Assembly (NCBI GenBank): GCA_002943765.1
Contig: PQWQ01000027.1
Span: 248,001 to 312,000 of the forward strand
Source: Psoroptes ovis
Taxonomy: Eukaryota; Arthropoda; Arachnida; Sarcoptiformes; Psoroptidae
Length of the DNA: 64,000 bases
Direction: 5' to 3'
The notes under the pieces were generated by a model. It saw only the letters and a program-made list of their open reading frames with translations, was not told where the DNA came from and made no database searches. This document shows, piece by piece, positions 50,945 to 63,071 of the stretch. Each line of letters starts with the position of its first letter. Position 1 is the stretch's first letter. The translations under genes and the position numbers were made by a program.

Positions 50945-53900
50945 ATGGACCTAACAAACACACGAGCAGCATTGAATCTTTGGTGTAGTAAGAAAAAATT
51001 GAAAATCGATTATGATTACAGTAGTGTTGTTGACAATGTGGCCAACAATCAACATGCTTTTCAATGTGATGTATGTTGTCATTGTTGTTTACGATTGTCT
51101 CGTGCATTTGATTCTGTTTCTTTCATAATTATCGAATATGAATTTGAATTAATCAATTTTTTGTTTTTTTTTCAGATAAAAATACAATCAATCAATCACG
51201 TGGTTGGTAAAGGTACGGGTAGTAACAAGAAAAATGCATCGCAACAAGCTGCATATGATGCAATTCAATATCTAATACAGAATAAATATATTACTGAAAA
51301 AGAATTTTCACAACAATGTTTTGAAGTATTAAATGTTAAACATTTATTTTTTGGTGATAATAATAATGTTGGTAACAATTCAAACATTGTAACACAACAA
51401 AATCAACAACAGCAGCCACAACAACCACCTTCAAATAACACTGATTCATCGAAATTAAACAATCCAAAAGCCAACTGGCGATCAAACAAAAAAATTGTCC
51501 CTAAAAATCGTCAGCCAAACATGAACTATTATCCGACTAATAATCAGCATCGGCCCAATTATTTTGATGACCCTATCGAAGCTCAAATGCAATGTGAACC
51601 TTGTGACAACCAGCATCCGTCATCAAACCATTATGATGAACGACAACAATCTTACCCTGGTGGTCACTTTGAAAGTCCTTATCATCATCATCCTCCGAAT
51701 CAGCATTATGATCCTTATATGATGCACGACTATAATCTGCCACCACCACCACCACAAACGAGTCATCATTATAACTATGGCAGTCCAGCACCATATCCAA
51801 ATCAATATCAACCAATGCCACCACCGCCGCCATCATCATCATCAAGCCAATATTCATGCCAAAATTTTGTAAATAGAAATCGAAAATTAATGGAAGTGAA
51901 TGATTTACAAATAAGAAATTTGAATCTAAATGATAACAATAATAGTACACAAGCATTGATGAATATGGTGAATGATGCAAAAAAACGAAGATCGGATCCA
52001 GATTCGGCTCGTAATCGAATCGATCAGATACATGAAGATTGTAAATTTAATTTGGATAATTCAAAGCAACAGTTGAATATATTTTTTCAAACACATCGGA
52101 TTAAAGCTGATTATCAATTTAGTTCGTTCGGGCCACCACATTTAAAGTAATATTTTGAACTATATTCTTTGTTTACTCATTCATTCATTATTAAATACAT
52201 TTTCTCGCTCTTTTATACAGGACATTCGTGGCAAAAATAAGATTTTACGTGCACAAAAATAAGAAAGGTACGTGGTAAACATATATGGTGATAACTTGGT
52301 TAAAGGTTGTAATTATCTTACCTTGTAGAATATCATGCTGAAGAAAAAGGCAATTCAAAACAAGATGCATCACGTTATTGTGCGCTGAATATTCTACATC
52401 AATTGTACAAGGATAATCTAATCGATAGTTTTGATGCTGAAGCTCCATCAAAGCGACAGCTTATGAAAATGGTATGGTATTTCAATGTTTACACTTGTTT
52501 ATAATAATAATTGTTCTGTTTTCACATCATGAACAGTCATTGATATATGCAGTACATGTGAAACCTGAACTAAAAGATCATCTAGCAAAAGCTTATAATT
52601 ATATTCAAAGTTATAATCATTATGCACAACAATTAAAATTGATTAATCCTACGCTGCCCGCAACAGTTAAAAGTCCAAAAGACTCGTCGAAAAAACCTGA
52701 AAGTAGTTTCCTTTATTGGTGTCCACCGATGGAAAATTTCAATCCATGGACTAATTCAAATTTAGATGGAACTGCTTATTCGAATAAAACTAAACAACAA
52801 ATCAATTTGGAATTGCATAATGAATTTCAAACAATGATCAAATCACCAAAATTTCAAAATACACTTACTTCACGAATGAAATTACCGATATGGGAACATA
52901 AAGAAAGGGTGATTGATTATATTGAAAATAATCCTGTTGTCATAATAAAAGGTTCAACTGGTTGTGGCAAGACTACACAAGTTCCACAATTCATTTTAGA
53001 TTCATACATCAAAGCAACGAATGGTGCTAATTGTAATATAATCGTAACGCAACCACGTCGTATCAGTGCCATTTCGATTGCCGAACGTGTAGCATTCGAA
53101 CGTGGCGAAGAATTACGTGAAGGAAAATATGCGGTCGGTTATGCGGTACGATTCGATCATGTTTATCCGCGACCATATGGTTCAATATTATTCTGTACGA
53201 CTGGACACCTATTACGACGTATTCAAGGTGGTTTGAAAGGTGTTTCACACGTGATCATCGATGAAGTTCATGAACGTGATATCAATACTGACCTATTGTT
53301 GATTATAATGCGTGATCTTATTCGATTAGATCTGAACATTCATGTAGTCATTATGTCTGCTACGCTAGGTGTATCACATTTCCAAAAATATTTAAATTGT
53401 GATAAAGTAATGGAAATCGATAGCCAATTATTTCCTGTCCGCCGATATTATCTTGAAGATACAATCGAAATGATTCGATGGAAACCTAAATCATTATCAT
53501 ACATGGAAGATGATGTAGAAATTACTGATGATATTGATAATTCAGCACAATTTGATTGTCCAGAAAAAATATCACAAAATACGATTAATCTATTGAACGA
53601 ATTAAAAGAAGGTGTCATATGTTTTGAATTGATCGTATCATTACTTGAATATATTAATTCATTAACAATAACTGGTTCGATTTTAATTTTTTTGCCCGGT
53701 TGGAATTCGATATTCAATCTATTGAATTATCTTCAACGTCATCCTATATTTAGAGATGAAAGAAAATTTTTACTCTTACCATTACATTCACAATTATCAC
53801 GTAACGATAATAATCGAATATTTTTACCATCAATTCAGAGAAAAATAATTCTATCCACGAACATTGCCGAAACAAGTATTACGATTAATGATGTTGTATT

Positions 53901-55242
53901 CGTTATTGATACATGTTTAATGAAAAGAAAAATTTATGATTCCAAAACCAATTGTACCACATATGCTATTGATTGGGTTTCACAAAGCAATATTCAACAA
54001 CGGCAAGGACGTGCTGGTCGTGTTTGTTCTGGATATTTTTTTGTTCTTTGCACTAAACGAAGATATCAAATGTTGGAAGAATTTAAAAAACCCGAGATAC
54101 TTGTTTCATCATTATTGGAAACTTCATTGTTGATCAAACATTTGGGGCTAGGTTCGGTATCGAATTTTCTTCGCTGTGCATTAGATCCACCATCACCGAA
54201 AGCTATTGATGAAGCATTAGCATCATTACGTATTATTAATGCACTAGACGCCGATAATGAATTGACAGCCTTAGGAAAGATATTGGCTAAAATGCCTATT
54301 GATCCTCGGATAGGAAGAATGGTTATCGAAAGTATATTGTTGAATGTTGCATCTCCAATCGTAACTATTGCTGCAGCTAGTTCAATTAATTATGAAATGT
54401 TTGATAATTCAGATTTGAATCTTCTCCTAGAAACATTAATACAATTGGATGAAGAACGATATTCAGATCATTTGATCATATTCAAAGTGTTTAGTATGTG
54501 TGATGGTAATGGTAATGGTAATAAAAATAATAATACGCCAAGATCGGATGCTTATCGTTGTATCAATATGAATTCGGTGAATGTTGTTCGAAATGCTCGA
54601 AAACAATTAGTATCGATATTAATCAAATGTGGTTTCAATGAAAATCTATTCGTAACGAAACCATCTTATTTATACAGTTCAGCTGAATTTGATATTATTG
54701 CCGGATTATTGGTGACCGCCTTTTATCCAAATGTTTGTATACATAAAGATACTCGTCGTATATTGACCAATGAAGAACGTATCGGTTTAATACATAAAAC
54801 ATCAGTATTCTATTCATATGTTAATAATCAAAAAATATCACGTTCAAAACATTTACGATCACCTGTATTTATTTATAGTGAAAAATCACAAAATAAAAAT
54901 CTAATATCAAGTAAACAAATGACAATGGTTACATTTTTACAACTGTTATTATTTGGTATACGAACATTTGAATTTCCACCACCGCCACCACAATCATCAA
55001 CCAGAACTAATGAAGAAATAATTTATAATGATACCGTAATATTAGATGGATGGATTGAACTGAAAATTGATGCTGAAGTATTTGATTATATTTGGTTGAT
55101 TAAAACTGAATTTGTACAATTATTATCGCGAGTATGTGAAAATCCTGATTATGTTAAAACAGAATTGGATACAACCGTATTAAATTCAATGGCAGCCATT
55201 TGTCTATTTCGTAATGTTGAAGTAACCATTATTGGTAAATGA
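50945..55242 (+). CDS. mle: DExH RNA helicase, DHX9/Maleless family
   Basis: Five exons, 50945-51070, 51176-52146, 52221-52267, 52329-52471 and 52537-55242, give 1330 aa. An ATP-dependent RNA/DNA helicase; Drosophila MLE acts in X-chromosome dosage compensation and DHX9 in transcription and RNA processing. dsRBD1 (to about residue 70) includes GKGTGSNKKNASQQAAYDAI. A long Gln/Pro/His/Tyr-rich linker follows, then dsRBD2 (TFVAKIRFYV..EYHAEEKGNSKQDASR). The family-specific NFNPWTNSNLDG leads into the helicase: Walker A GSTGCGKTTQVPQ near residue 568, IIDEVHERD, MSATLG and QQRQGRAGRV. Then come the HA2/winged-helix and OB-fold regions. Motif II reads DEVH where DHX9 has DEIH. There is no Gly/Arg-rich tail; the protein ends in NVEVTIIGK. 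Confidence 0.95.
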
Positions 55243-55286
55243 AATTTGAAATTTTAATTTTGTCTTTATGAATTTCAAATGTTCTA

Positions 55287-55292
55287 AATAAA
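55287..55292 (+). terminator. Poly(A) signal of the DHX9-like gene
   Basis: AATAAA lies 45 bp after the DHX9-like stop and just before the last codons of the opposing RBBP4-like gene, so the two 3' ends must overlap. Confidence 0.55.
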
Positions 55293-55307
55293 AAATGTTT
55301 TTTTTTC

Positions 55308-56820
55308 TTAAATTTTTGATCTTGTTGTATCTGGTGTGACATATTTACTTGACTATGGAAGGGTGAAGAGATAAGAATTAATTTAAAATGGTTAATGATT
55401 GAATTGAATAATCTTACCATTTGCCATATTTGAAAAACATTATCATCCGAAACCGAACAAATCATCAACGGATTCGAATCATTTTGATTCCAATCAAAAT
55501 CATTAACTTTTGATGTATGTCCACTATGTATAAATGTTAATGATGATGGACCATATTCAACTTCTTGCGGTAAAAGTTCGTCTAATATTTTATCCAGATC
55601 AAACAAATATACTTTACGATCATTCGATAGTGCACCGAACAATGTTTCACAATGTGGTGACCATTTAATTGAATGAAATCGTTCTTCTCGCATTTGTATT
55701 GAATGTAATTTCACATTCAAATTTCGTAAATCCCAAACAGCAATTTGGCCATCTGCACCACTCGTTATGAATACATATTCAGAGAATGGACTGAATCTCA
55801 ATTGATATGCAGAACCTTTGTGACCAGTGAAATAATGGCTAGGTCTATTCAATTGTCTTGACCTCATGTCCCATAGCAATATATTACCCTTTAAAGTGGC
55901 AGCACCAAATATTTCTGCATGTTTTTGATGCCAACTTGCATCTAATATCTCACCAACATGATCTTCATCATTTTTATCATTCATGCTACAACTAGCAATC
56001 AATTTCGTTTGTAATGTTTTTCGTTTTTTCTGTGAATTCAAATCCCAAATGGCAACTTTTGTACGGTCATAACTGGTCAACAATAAGCCTGTTGTATTAG
56101 GATTCCAATTTAGCTCTGTTTGACAATGCAATCGCGGATATGATAATATTGGTGATGTTTCACAGGCTAAACTATAATCTTTCAAACAATCTTTGATATC
56201 ATAAATAAATAAATCTTCTGAGTTTCTGGTTGCAATTATATTTTCTCTATTAATCATTGATCTAGCACAATGAACTGGTCCATTATGAAATAGCATAAAA
56301 TCCGGTTCTAATTGATCTGTTTTGCATAACGATAAACAATTTAATTTTTGAAAAATTCAAATCAAAGATATTAAAATCTTACCATTATAATGATAAAATG
56401 AGCCAAACATATCGGTTGGAATGTTATAAAGATTATTATGAGTTGTTGTTGTTGTTGTTGTTTGATCATTCGTATTATTTTGTTCATTATAAACAGGTAA
56501 TTTTATTGATGAAATAATTAAATAATTATCATCATTAAAATGTCCAGTATTTGTACCATAACAAATCCGTTGTACGATTGATTCACAATTATCATTATAA
56601 TCATCAGTGATTTTTTCAACATCATCATTGAGCCATTGTATTGTTTTCGATGGATATTCAAACACTCTGGTTAACATGAAATCATACATAAATGGTACAT
56701 TTTTCTTCCATTTTTTGTATTCTTCACTCAGGACACGTTCGTCATCTGAATACAAATATAAAATATTAATTTTCAAAAACAAAAATTTTCATTCCACAAA
56801 AACTCACTAATTTCAGACAT
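55308..56820 (-). CDS. Divergent RBBP4/RBBP7/Caf1-p55-like WD40 histone-binding protein
   Basis: RBBP4-type proteins are seven-bladed propellers that carry H3/H4 in CAF-1, NuRD, Sin3, PRC2 and NURF. Four exons, 56820-56808, 56745-56383, 56316-55418 and 55352-55308, give 439 aa. The N-terminal helix reads DERVLSEEYKKWKKNVPFMY, close to p55. Downstream are SWHQKHAEIFGAATLKG, AVWDLRNLNVKLHS, IKWSPHCETLFGA and HSGHTSKVNDFDWNQND then CSVSDDNVFQIWQM, all with the p55 spacing. Many normally invariant residues are changed and Asn/Thr insertions interrupt the N-terminal half. The usual acidic tail is replaced by a short end, SSKYVTPDTTRSKI. This looks like a fast-evolving paralogue rather than the orthologue. 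Confidence 0.87.
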
Positions 56821-57082
56821 ATCAACTGGAAAACAATAATGAGTCTTTGATTATTTTGGTTTCAATCAGTGTCAATTTCGCGGTTAGTTTATTTATTTTG
56901 AAAAATTCAAAATTTTTTTCATAAAATCATTTGATAAAACAAGTCAATACATAAATGAATGAAAATAATAAATTTTTATTGAAAAAAAAAAACGTTGTTG
57001 TTGTTATTGATGATAATTGGTCCCATCAATAGAGTACGTTTGTCAGAAAAATTTTAAAATTTTTAAAATTTAAAAATTTAAG

Positions 57083-58276
57083 TTAAAGTAAATCATCATT
57101 TATTCTCAATAAATCTCTTATTTTATCCAATTCAAGATTATCTTGATTTTGTTGAAGATATTTTCTTATTTCATTCAAATGTTCACGATGATGGCAATCG
57201 ATTTTACGAAATTCTTCAATCAATATACGCTCTAAATGTGATCGTACCATCAGATATCTTGACATGGATAATTTGGAAAATTCTCTAATTTCATTCGATA
57301 TCGATGCACGTTGTTGGCGATATTCTCGATGTGATTTCATTAATGATTCATTTTTATAATAATTATTCACTGATTGAAGATGTCGTTTTTGTTTTTCCAC
57401 CACATAATTCAATATTGCATTCATATGTGAATGACCAATGTGTTGAATTTGTGTATTCTTCTCTAAAACCAATAAATTTTGTTCCAAGTGTTGTATTCGT
57501 TCGATTATTTCCGATGATATTTCAGGAAAATATCGTTCAAGTTCAACACTCAAAATTGGACTTTGTTTTTCAATCTGCACCGGTTGTATTGATCTTGTAC
57601 GTACAATACTTTGACGAGAAGCACGTACTAATTTATGGTCGAAATGATCTCCACTGACAGTGATATCGCCCAAATATACTTTGATTCGTTTTTCAATTTC
57701 TAAAGCAATAATTTGTCTCTTCAATGCTTCATATAATAATTCAGCTAAATCATTTGATTCATCAATCAATTGTTGATTGTAATCGTTGCGTCGTATGATT
57801 GGCTCTGATTTATTGGATTTAACTTTGTTATTATCATTTTCTTTATTGTTGTCATCGTCTTCCGAAAACAATTCACTATCATCAACAAAATTTTTAAAAT
57901 CATCATTAAAATGTTCACTCCAAGCCCAAGCAATTTCAATCATATTACTGATGGTGACTAGATCATAATTTAATAAACGAATCGGTTTCACATGTGATAA
58001 TGATACATTTGTCAATGATTCAATGGTATTCAAACATGATCGGATTGCTTTCAATTGTTCACACTTGTTACGTAATGTATGATCGCATTTAATATGAAAT
58101 AATTGTGTAAATAATGATGACCAAAATTGATAATTTAAATAATGTGATGATACCAGTCGCGGAACGTTTAATGAATGTTTGATTATTAATTCATTGATAC
58201 GGTTAATCAGATGATGATTATTATTATTGTTATTATTGATATGATCGTTGTTCATCGATTTATTTTCGATATTCAT
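57083..58276 (-). CDS. Unassigned coiled-coil protein, possibly TEDC1-like
   Basis: A single-exon frame of 397 aa; the first true ATG is at 58276 (an upstream TTG in frame is not a start). An Asn/His run near the N-terminus is followed by a globular-looking region with LNYQFWSSLFTQLF and LLNYDLVTISNMIEIAWAWS. An acidic Asp/Asn/Lys linker comes next, then a long helical half rich in Glu, Leu, Arg and Gln (for example IIERIQHLEQNLLVLEKN). The order of a Trp-bearing N-terminal fold and a coiled coil recalls tubulin epsilon/delta complex protein 1, but I cannot show real similarity; a HAUS/augmin subunit is an alternative. The uninterrupted frame, sensible codon use and position between genes make it a convincing gene. 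Confidence 0.75.
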   Translation of the reverse strand: MNIENKSMNNDHINNNNNNNHHLINRINELIIKHSLNVPRLVSSHYLNYQFWSSLFTQLFHIKCDHTLRNKCEQLKAIRSCLNTIESLTNVSLSHVKPIRLLNYDLVTISNMIEIAWAWSEHFNDDFKNFVDDSELFSEDDDNNKENDNNKVKSNKSEPIIRRNDYNQQLIDESNDLAELLYEALKRQIIALEIEKRIKVYLGDITVSGDHFDHKLVRASRQSIVRTRSIQPVQIEKQSPILSVELERYFPEISSEIIERIQHLEQNLLVLEKNTQIQHIGHSHMNAILNYVVEKQKRHLQSVNNYYKNESLMKSHREYRQQRASISNEIREFSKLSMSRYLMVRSHLERILIEEFRKIDCHHREHLNEIRKYLQQNQDNLELDKIRDLLRINDDLL

Positions 58277-58541
58277 TGTTTTCAAAACAATTTATTCTGA
58301 TTCAACCGAAAATTTAAATTTTCAAATGACAAAAATTGAACAAAAATTAATTTTTTCAACTGTCAAAAAAATCAATTTTGGAAAAAAAATCAATTTTGGA
58401 GAAAAATCAAAAAAAGTGGGTAAATTCATAAACAACGGATTCAAATTTTTTTTCAAATTTTTGAAAATTCAAAAATTTCTTTGAGGTTATTTGATTTAAT
58501 TTTGAACATATTAATCATTGATAAATGCGGCAAATTCAAAT

Positions 58542-61519
58542 TCAAATCAAATCAACATGTTGTTTAATGATATTCCATGAATAAAATATATCATTTTCAT
58601 CGGTGGTTCGTGCACAAATAGCAAAACGTATGATGAATCTATCATTCACTTTGGTTGGTGTAAGGAATATTTTTTTACCATGATTTATTGAATTAACCAA
58701 TTTTTCATTGCTTTCATTTGATCCCTGAGTCAAATAACGTAATAAAAATTCGATTTTGAAAATTAAAACTATAACCTGACAAAGAATTAAATATTTTTAC
58801 CGTACCTTTAGCCGAAAACAAACTAAACCCATTCTGATTTCATCAATCAATTCAAAACGATCATCAGTTTTGATTAATTGTCCAAACAGCTGGGCTAATT
58901 CTCTTTGCTTTTGGGAAATATGAAAATAAAATACAAAGTTTGAAGTTTTAATTCAGAGTTTTAAAAATAAATTTCGTAATTTTATAGTTTAAAATTACAT
59001 TCAAAACTACGAAAATCAATTTTAAAACTACGAATTAAAACTTTAAACTCTTGGTAATTTTGGACAATTTTGTATGAATATAATTTAAATACACGAACCT
59101 TCCGGATATGTTTTTGCAGCCCTTCAATACCATAACTACGAAATACGAACCACATTTTAAGCGAACGAAAACGTCTTCCCAATGGTATTTGCCAATGCTT
59201 CGTGAAATAAAAGAAGTGGTCATCTGATCAAATTGTTCAATTGAGCAATAATTCATTAATTTACCCGATAATCAAGAATACGATTTTGATTTTCATGTTT
59301 TAAATAAATAGGATTCACATTGAATGCATCTTCAATCAGGCATTTATCTTTAACCCTTGATTTATTCATAAGAAAAACATGTCAAAAACAGTGAAATTTC
59401 AAATTCAAATATAATTTATAATTACCAAAATGCATTACAATCAAAATTGACCAACAGCCATTTATGTGGATTCATTGTGAATGATGTTGCATACTGCCAA
59501 ATCAAATAAATAAATAAATAAATAATTGATTCATTCAAAATTATTCGAACCAAACCTCAATACCATTCATATAATGTCTTAGCTCAGGACAAATGAATGC
59601 AGAACCGGCATATGCTGCATCAACATGTAGCCAAATATCGTATTGTTCGCATAATTCACCGATACCGACTAAATTATCGAATGCACATGTATTTGTTGTG
59701 CCTAATGTTGCAATAACAATCATCGGTATTAGGCCATTATTCGAATCATTTTCAATATGTTTTCGTAATTCATCAACATTCATTGAATTATCCGTACTGT
59801 TTACTGATATCAAACGTATTCGTGTGGCGCTTAGCATTGCCGCCTTTTCAATACTGGAATGTGATTGATTTGATGAATATGCAATCATACGACTTAGTAG
59901 ATCATAACGTTTGTTTTCATCCATTTCATTGGTCAAATTTTCATTTATTTTATTATCCAAATTATTTTGTTTTAACACCTTTGTTCGTGCACCTAAAATG
60001 GCGATCAATGTTGATTCACTGGCCGTTGTTTGTATGACACCACCACCAGGCCCGTGTCTAAATTGAAATTGTTCCGGTAAACCAAGCATGGTGGCCAACC
60101 AATCCATCATACGCATTTCTAATTCAGTACATGAAGGTGCTGCATTCTAACTCGAAAATACTCATCAATCCATTAAACAAATATTGAAATAAGTAAAAAT
60201 TTACCCAAGTAAAACCAATGCAAGCTAGCGCTGTAGATAGCATATCACCACAAATGGCTGGATATGAATTTGCCGTTGGAAAATATGCATGAAAACGTGG
60301 CGAATGCCAATGTGTCATCTTTGAAAAATGATTTCAAGATCATCAATTTTATTAAATTTCGAATTCGATCGGGTATCCATGGTAATCGGGAAAAATTCGG
60401 ACCAATAAAAGATAGAAAAATTCCAATTATTGATTTTAATTAAAATATGTTGAACATGTCAATCTATAACCTCTTTAAAATCACAGTCTTCCATTGAAAA
60501 TAACTAAAAACTTAAAGGTTTAAAGGCTTAAATCAAGGCTTAGCCCTCTACTATGTATTTTCAATGGTAAACATTTGAAACCCTAAATTCAAACTTTAGA
60601 CGTAGTAATATGTCATGGCCAACTAATCAGCGAAAATAAATGAAACTTGGTCACCTAAGAGAAGCTTCGTATCCTAATACATTCATATAGTTAATATTAA
60701 ATTTAATAACGATAAAGAATCGAAGAAAAAATCAATTTTCCAATTCAATTCAAAAATCAACTGATAACAAAGAATAATGGGCAAAGAATTTCGAAAAATG
60801 GAAAAAGATTGAATCAAAATGAACATTCATTCATTGTTCATTGTTCATAGCCTAACAACAACAACAACAACAATAGTTTCAATTTCTCCGAACAATTGAT
60901 AATAACAATGAGATAATAATGATGATGATGCTTTCAATATTTTTCCAATTTTTTCACATTTTCAATAATGTCTCATTATTATTCTACATTCAGTTATCAC
61001 TATCATTGTATTAGATTGTCCGGAAAGTTTTTCCCATTTATTTCATAGAAAATAATTAAAAAATCGGCAAAAACTTTTCGGACAACCTAATATTATTATC
61101 TAGGAAATATGGAATAAGCTTCCATAATTCATTGATAACAATGAATGTATTGTATTATTATCATGAATAATGATGCGAAATTTGAAATGGAAATCGACCG
61201 GGGATTTTTCCCAATTATTATTCATTGATCGATTGATTCATTATTATTGATCATTGAAGAATGAAAAATAATTGAAATTAAATATGATTAATTGAATTCA
61301 AATCGAATGATTACTTACACCTTTCATTATAATTGGTTCAATATCATCGAATATTTGTGACCATGATTCACCTTTGACTGGTGGTTGATCTGGAATCAAT
61401 TCATTAATATAACCAGGTTGTACATCTGGTATTACTTGACGATGGCGTAGATTTTCCAAATAATCAACAATAAATTCAGTCAATTGTTTTGATGCTTGTT
61501 GAAATTCATCCGAATCCAT
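58542..61519 (-). CDS. Ddc: Aromatic-L-amino-acid decarboxylase (DOPA decarboxylase-like, PLP-dependent)
   Basis: The enzyme makes dopamine and serotonin from L-DOPA and 5-HTP, or tyramine if it is the Tdc type; in arthropods it also feeds cuticle tanning. Eight exons, 61519-61319, 60318-60205, 60146-59556, 59493-59426, 59355-59265, 59197-59099, 58907-58806 and 58724-58542, give 482 aa, the usual length. Visible landmarks are VTHWHSP-type [49 protein letters not shown], the PLP lysine K313 in SFTMNPHKW, and the end [17 protein letters not shown] with FAICARTT. Overall it is closest to Ddc/AADC, but histidine and tyrosine decarboxylases are near relatives, so substrate choice is inference. Intron 1 (about 1 kb) carries a palindromic element; intron 6 carries a second-family inverted repeat. 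Confidence 0.93.
58931..59054. repeat. Second inverted-repeat family, copy h, in intron 6 of the decarboxylase gene
   Basis: TACAAAGTTTGAAGTTTTAA left; CTACGAATTAAAACTTTAA right. It makes up most of a 191-bp intron and is the only copy outside the first 28 kb. Confidence 0.68.
61009..61093. mobile_element. Palindromic MITE copy 33, in intron 1 of the decarboxylase gene
   Basis: TTAGATTGTCCGGAAAGTTT left; GGCAAAAACTTTTCGGACAACC right with TAATA. Confidence 0.83.
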
Positions 61520-61977
61520 TATTTTTGATTTATTGAATTTATATGATCAATGAATGATGATCAATTCGAAATATATTCGGTTGTTGTTCGTTCGATGGAT
61601 GTTTGATGAATGAAACATTGTTCATAAAAATTGAAACATCATTTAAATTTTGTCATTACAACCACTAGCACTTGATCAATTCGTTATCATCAAGGATGCT
61701 TTTGATTTTGAATTTTCCGACTATATATTTAAGTGTGTCAGCCATTGATTTCTCCAGATGTTACGCATGTTATCTGTTATCTGAATATGTGATTGTATGT
61801 GGACATTTGTCCATAGAAAATAAATCAAAGTCTTATCTTGATTTATCTTAATTTGATTTTAAAAATTTCAAAAATTTCACGAAACAGCAGCGCCATCTTG
61901 TGTTGGTGAAATAAACTAATTTATATGAATCACATGTTTTGTTAAATTATGTCAAATTAAGGATCATCAAATGAAAA
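61520..61977. promoter_or_regulatory. Divergent promoter between the decarboxylase and PPIL3 genes
   Basis: The start codons point apart across 458 bp. TATATATTTAAG on the plus strand at about 61721-61732 is a TATA-like site, but its owner is unclear. Confidence 0.4.
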
Positions 61978-62607
61978 ATGTCAGTAACACTACATACTGA
62001 TTTAGGTGATTTAAAAATTGAACTGTTTTGTGAAAAATGTCCAAAAACATGTGAGGTATAGCCCTTTCAATAATGATTGTCTTAGCTTGACTAATTCTGA
62101 TTTTTCGTTTTTCAAAAAATTAAGAATTTCCTTGCACTTTGTGCCAGTGATTATTATAATGGATGCGTATTTCATCGTAATATCAAGAATTTTATGATAC
62201 AAACCGGTGATCCAACCGGTACGGGTAAAAATGGTCAAAGTATTTGGGGAAAGAAATTCGATGATGAGCTCAATGATGATCTACATCATTCACAACGTGG
62301 CATTGTATCGATGGCAAACAATGGCCCAAATACGAATGGTTCACAATTTTTCATTACTTATTCAAAACAATCACATTTAGATTTGAAATATACAATTTTT
62401 GGAAAGTGAGTAATCGTTATTCAATTCATCTAAGTCATTCAATTGATTATTTTTAAATTATTCAGAGTAATTGATGGAATGGACACATTGGACGATATGG
62501 AAACAGTGCCGGTTAATCCTAAAAATTATCGTCCATTAAATGATATCCATCTAAACTGTGTTACGATACACGCTAATCCATTTGCTGATCCAAACGTTGT
62601 TCAATGA
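61978..62607 (+). CDS. Ppil3: Peptidyl-prolyl cis-trans isomerase PPIL3 (spliceosomal cyclophilin)
   Basis: Three exons, 61978-62055, 62125-62405 and 62466-62607, give 166 aa; human PPIL3 has 161. The start MSVTLHTDLGDLKIELFCE is diagnostic of PPIL3. The cyclophilin active-site segments are present: VFHRNIKNFMIQTGDPTGTG, GIVSMANNGPNTNGSQFFIT and FGKVIDGMDTLDDME. There is no extra domain. PPIL3 is found in spliceosomal complexes. Introns are 69 and 60 bp. Poly(A) signal AATAAA is at 62849-62854. Confidence 0.96.
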
Positions 62608-62987
62608 TCGTTGATCAGGTGATCATCATTTCATCTACGATTCGATAGATTGCGCCAAAGAGAATAATTCAAAGGGCTAAACCTTGGATTTGGAGAGATA
62701 TTTGGAAGAATATCTATGATTGATTGAATCTAAATTAAATTCTATTTCTAAAAATTCAATTATCGATCAATATTGAATTGTATTCGAATGAAATGGCATT
62801 ATTTTATTTCATTATTTTTGTTTTTTTCAAAATGTCAATAACACTGAAAATAAAATTCAAATCGATTTTTCAGTACATTTTGGTTTAAAATCAAACATAA
62901 TCATTAATGGCATACTGACAACAAATGGCTTATTTTACATTAAGCATTTCGATCAAAAAAACAATTGTGTAAACAATATTGGTAAAA

Positions 62988-63071
62988 TATTAGGTTGTCC
63001 GAAAAGTTTTTGCCGATTATATCGTAGGAAATAATGAGAAAATCGGCAAGAACTTATCGGACAACCTAATA
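62988..63071. mobile_element. Palindromic MITE copy 34
   Basis: TTAGGTTGTCCGAAAAGTTT with TTGCCGATTATATCGTAGG; right ATCGGCAAGAACTTATCGGACAACC. Almost identical to copy 8, 57 kb away. Confidence 0.85.

Noticed and set aside
51071..51175. Coding sequence through the first intron of the DHX9-like gene
   Set aside because: It stays open and in frame, but removal joins FQCD to IKIQSINHVVGKGTG, restoring the conserved dsRBD core. The retained version would insert 35 residues in a beta strand.
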